From positions 1 to 9,254 of the forward strand of contig CAMAWZ010000079.1 in NCBI GenBank assembly GCA_945861995.1: a stretch of DNA of 9,254 bases. The letters run 5' to 3'. The position numbers and the translations under genes are program-made. A model generated the notes under the pieces. The model saw only the letters and a list, made by a program, of their open reading frames with translations, ran no database searches and was not told the origin of the DNA. Of the stretch, positions 7,310-9,254 are shown one piece after another. This stretch comes from Pseudorhodobacter antarcticus. Its GTDB lineage: Bacteria; Pseudomonadota; Alphaproteobacteria; Rhodobacterales; Rhodobacteraceae. Numbering within the stretch: position 1 is the first letter of the stretch; the number at the start of each line of letters is the position of its first letter.

Positions 7310-7956
7310 TGAGCAAACCTATAGAGCTACCAGACCTGATCGCCATTTTCCCGCTACCGGGCGCGCTGCTATTGCCGCGCGCGCGCGTGCCGCTGCATTT
7401 GTTCGAGCCGCGCTATTTGGCGATGCTAGAAGATTGCCTGAAAACCCCTGCGCGGCTGATTGGCATGGTGCAACCGCGCGAGTTGCCAAAAGGCGGCGGC
7501 AATAAGCTGTCAGCCATTGGCTGCGCAGGGCGGATCACGTCCTTTTCCGAAACCGATGATGGGCGCTATATGATCACGTTGACGGGCCTGTCACGTTTTC
7601 GCATCGCCGATGAAGTGCAAGGTTTCACCCCGTACCGCCGCGCGCATATTGATTGGTCGCCTTTTGCCCGCGATCTGGGGCCAGAAGAACATGACGCAGG
7701 CTTTGACAGGGCGGGGTTCTTGGCCCTGCTAAAGCGGTATTTCGCGGCCTACAGTCTGGGCGGGGATTGGTCGGGTATCAAAGATGCCGAGCCTGAACTG
7801 CTGATCAATTCTTTGTCTATGCTGATGCCGTTTTCACCCGAAGATAAGCAAGCTTTGCTAGAGGCACCATCCTTGCAAACGCGGCGTGAAACGATGATGG
7901 CGCTGATGGAATATGCCCTGCACGCAGGCGGCAAAAACGATGACGTGCTCCAATGA
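7309..7956 (+). CDS. Stand-alone LON substrate-binding (N-terminal) domain protein
   Basis: This protein of 215 residues consists of a LON N-terminal/substrate-binding domain only. The signature spans 14-36, FPLPGALLLPRARVPLHLF followed by EPRY. GCAGRI at 71-76 and TGLSRFRI at 92-99 follow, and the C-terminal third is helical. There is no AAA+ ATPase Walker motif and no Ser-Lys protease domain, so this is not a Lon protease. Its length is normal for the bacterial stand-alone LON-domain family, not a truncation. The molecular function of these proteins is not established; a substrate- or partner-binding role is inferred from the domain. The start has no clear ribosome site but is fixed by the thioredoxin stop, which lies in the same frame ten codons upstream with no other start between. 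Its stop overlaps the next start as ATGA, implying coupled translation. Confidence 0.9.
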   Translation: MSKPIELPDLIAIFPLPGALLLPRARVPLHLFEPRYLAMLEDCLKTPARLIGMVQPRELPKGGGNKLSAIGCAGRITSFSETDDGRYMITLTGLSRFRIADEVQGFTPYRRAHIDWSPFARDLGPEEHDAGFDRAGFLALLKRYFAAYSLGGDWSGIKDAEPELLINSLSMLMPFSPEDKQALLEAPSLQTRRETMMALMEYALHAGGKNDDVLQ

Positions 7957-8150
7957 ATGACGCATCCCCAGCCAGCGGCCAGCTGCTAGATCGGCGTATG
8001 TTAGAGGCCTTGGTTTGCCCGCTGACGCAGGGGCCGCTGACCTATGATGCTGCTGCGCAAGAACTGATCTCGCGCAGTGCAGGGATAGCCTTTCCGATCC
8101 GTGAAGGCATTCCGATTATGCTGGAAAGCGAAGCGCGCCCGTTAGGATAA
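7953..8150 (+). CDS. Trm112-like / UPF0434 (YcaR-type) small protein with degenerate zinc site
   Basis: This protein of 65 residues has the Trm112p-like fold signature: LDRRMLEALVCPLTQGPL at 12-29, AQELISRSAGIAFPIREGIP at 35-54 and IMLESEA at 55-61. E. coli YcaR and eukaryotic Trm112 are relatives; eukaryotic Trm112 binds and activates several methyltransferases. Only Cys22 of the expected CXXC pair remains, because position 25 is Thr, and there is no second pair, so zinc binding is unlikely. This degenerate form is, to my knowledge, usual in alphaproteobacteria. The ATG overlaps the stop of the LON-domain gene by four bases. The last nine bases overlap the end of lpxK on the other strand. 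The role here is unknown; a partner for a methyltransferase encoded elsewhere is inference. Confidence 0.88.
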   Translation: MNDASPASGQLLDRRMLEALVCPLTQGPLTYDAAAQELISRSAGIAFPIREGIPIMLESEARPLG

Positions 8151-9122
8151 AAGCTGGTCTAGCGCGGCATCCAGCGGGGCGGAAGTGTTCAGACGCAGCC
8201 GCACGGGCAGGGTCAACACCTCGGCCCTAAATCGGTGCGGCAGGCGCACTGCATCTTTTTCAGTGGTCACCAAATCGGCCCCCGTTTGCCGCGCTTCGGC
8301 CAAAAGGCGGGTCAACAACGCATCAGGCAAAGCTTGATGATCGCCCAGCGCCTCGGCCCGAACCAAAACAGCCCCCAGACCGCGCAGCGTGGCGAAAAAC
8401 TTTTCAGGCCGCCCAATGCCTGCAAAGGCAATCACCCTTGCGCCCCGCCAATCCACCCCCATCGCCAGCGGTTCCAGCGCGCCAGTGATATGGGGGCGGG
8501 GCGCAATTTGGGCAGCCCAGCGCGCCGAAAACCCCCCTTGCGCGGGGGCATCACCAATGGATAGCACCATATCCGCGCGCGAAAGCCCAGCCGCAACGGG
8601 TTCGCGCAGCGGGCCAGCGGGCAGGCAAAGCCCATTGCCAAAGCCCGCCTGCGCATCGACCACGACAATCGAGAGATCTTTTTCAAGGCTAGGGTTTTGC
8701 AGCCCGTCATCCAGCACAATCACTTGCGCGCCGCTGTCTTGCGCAAGACGCCCCCCTGCAGCGCGATCTTTGGCTACAATCACTGGGGCAAAGGCCGACA
8801 GCAGCAGCGGCTCGTCACCCACATCAGCGGCGCTGTGACGTGCAGGGTCAACCAGTACTGGCCCCGCAAGCCGCCCGCCATACCCGCGCGAGACGATATG
8901 AACAGCCTTGCCCCGCGCGCTAAGCGCCTCGACCAGGGCAATCACGGTGGGGGTTTTGCCCGTGCCGCCCGCATTGATATTGCCCACGCAGATCACGGGT
9001 ATACCCAGACGCAACCCGCCCCGCACCACGCGCCGCGCCGTCAATACAGCCGTCACCGCGCCCAAGGGGCGCAGGATCTGCGCCAGTGGCCCACGGCTTT
9101 GCCAAAACTTCGGCGCGCGCAT
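8142..9122 (-). CDS. lpxK: Tetraacyldisaccharide 4'-kinase LpxK
   Basis: This is a complete kinase of 326 residues, usual for the family. It phosphorylates the 4' position of the tetraacyldisaccharide 1-phosphate precursor to make lipid IVA, acting at the inner face of the inner membrane. The N-terminal 40 residues are hydrophobic and basic, fitting membrane association. The Walker A segment is at 47-58, GNINAGGTGKTP. VGDEPLLL at 101-108, the acidic metal-binding motif LDDGLQN at 137-143, GPLREP at 170-175, FAGIGRPEKFF at 233-243, GDHQ at 260-263 and TTEKDAVRL at 286-294 are all LpxK hallmarks. The ATG shares one base with the waaA stop (TGATG), and AAGGGA at 9135-9130 gives a ribosome site seven bases upstream. 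It forms an operon with waaA, so two successive steps of Kdo-lipid A synthesis are encoded together. Confidence 0.97.
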   Translation of the reverse strand: MRAPKFWQSRGPLAQILRPLGAVTAVLTARRVVRGGLRLGIPVICVGNINAGGTGKTPTVIALVEALSARGKAVHIVSRGYGGRLAGPVLVDPARHSAADVGDEPLLLSAFAPVIVAKDRAAGGRLAQDSGAQVIVLDDGLQNPSLEKDLSIVVVDAQAGFGNGLCLPAGPLREPVAAGLSRADMVLSIGDAPAQGGFSARWAAQIAPRPHITGALEPLAMGVDWRGARVIAFAGIGRPEKFFATLRGLGAVLVRAEALGDHQALPDALLTRLLAEARQTGADLVTTEKDAVRLPHRFRAEVLTLPVRLRLNTSAPLDAALDQLLS

Positions 9123-9254
9123 CAGCGTTTCCCTTCGGCCAAGGACAACACGGTGGTGACAATGCGGTTCGTCACCTCGGCCCCTTCAGACACCACACCC
9201 CCCGCCGCATGGGCCATTCGCGCCACGCGGTCGGGGGCAAGCATTTCGGTCAGA
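9122..9254 (-). CDS. waaA: 3-deoxy-D-manno-octulosonic acid (Kdo) transferase, C-terminal 43 residues
   Basis: A minus-strand frame enters from the right edge at 9253 and ends at TGA 9124-9122. It encodes LTEMLAPDRVARMAHAAGGV and then VSEGAEVTNRIVTTVLSLAEGKR. A closing helix with MAHAA followed by a small-residue turn and a last helix resembles the end of the GT-B fold in WaaA/KdtA. Because it sits immediately upstream of lpxK with a one-base overlap, Kdo transferase is the natural reading; waaA-lpxK is a common alphaproteobacterial order. WaaA adds Kdo to lipid IVA, the product of LpxK. The catalytic N-terminal part lies outside the window, so the call rests on this short tail plus context. 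Confidence 0.75.
   Translation of the reverse strand, partial: LTEMLAPDRVARMAHAAGGVVSEGAEVTNRIVTTVLSLAEGKR

Noticed and set aside
7309..7956. LON-domain gene as a truncated Lon protease pseudogene
   Set aside because: The frame is intact, the length is normal for stand-alone LON-domain proteins, it is tightly linked to its neighbours, and no remnant of the ATPase or protease domains follows.
1..9254. Mobile element, CRISPR array, defence system, tRNA or riboswitch
   Set aside because: Reading both strands showed no transposase, integrase, direct-repeat array, cloverleaf or long structured leader. Every stretch over about 125 bases is accounted for by housekeeping genes.

Overview
The window looks like ordinary core chromosome of a Gram-negative alphaproteobacterium, most likely a member of Rhodobacterales/Rhodobacteraceae. 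This is judged from protein character and gene order, not from a search: a degenerate one-Cys Trm112-like protein, a CGPC-bearing CnoX-type thioredoxin followed by a stand-alone LON domain, waaA next to lpxK, and GC-rich codons throughout. Coding density is very high. Only about 250 of 9254 bases lie outside genes, and no gene-free stretch reaches 300 bases. No mobile element, CRISPR array, tRNA, rRNA or phage gene was seen.

Layout. (1) Bases 1-4461, minus strand: tamA followed by tamB. Their stop and start codons share one base, and tamB runs off the left edge. Together they form the translocation and assembly module that spans the periplasm. (2) Bases 4462-4585: a divergent control region. 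It holds a plausible tamA promoter whose -10 lies in the loop of a perfect 7-8-7 inverted repeat, and the repeat overlaps a consensus DnaA-box 9-mer. (3) Bases 4586-5629, plus strand: an aldo/keto reductase closely resembling E. coli YghZ/Gpr. (4) Bases 5626-6264, minus strand: a cytoplasmic SGNH esterase/acyltransferase resembling the M. smegmatis enzyme MsAcT. Genes 3 and 4 converge, and their TAG stop codons overlap on a single CTAG palindrome beside an 11-bp perfect hairpin. (5) Bases 6265-6366: a second short divergent promoter region. (6) Bases 6367-8150, plus strand: a three-gene unit of CnoX-like thioredoxin-TPR protein, LON substrate-binding-domain protein and Trm112-like protein. (7) Bases 8142-9254, minus strand: the 3' end of waaA (Kdo transferase) and the complete lpxK (lipid A 4'-kinase), again sharing one base at the junction. 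lpxK converges on the Trm112-like gene with a 9-base overlap.

How the genes relate. Two envelope modules flank the window: TamA/TamB for outer-membrane assembly and lipid homeostasis, and WaaA/LpxK for Kdo-lipid A synthesis. Between them lie two single metabolic enzymes and one likely operon joining a redox chaperone with a LON domain and a Trm112-like protein. I see no clear sign of a previously undescribed system. The best leads are the inverted repeat and DnaA box at the tamA promoter, the uncharacterised CnoX-LON-Trm112 grouping, and the shared-stop convergent junction with its hairpin.
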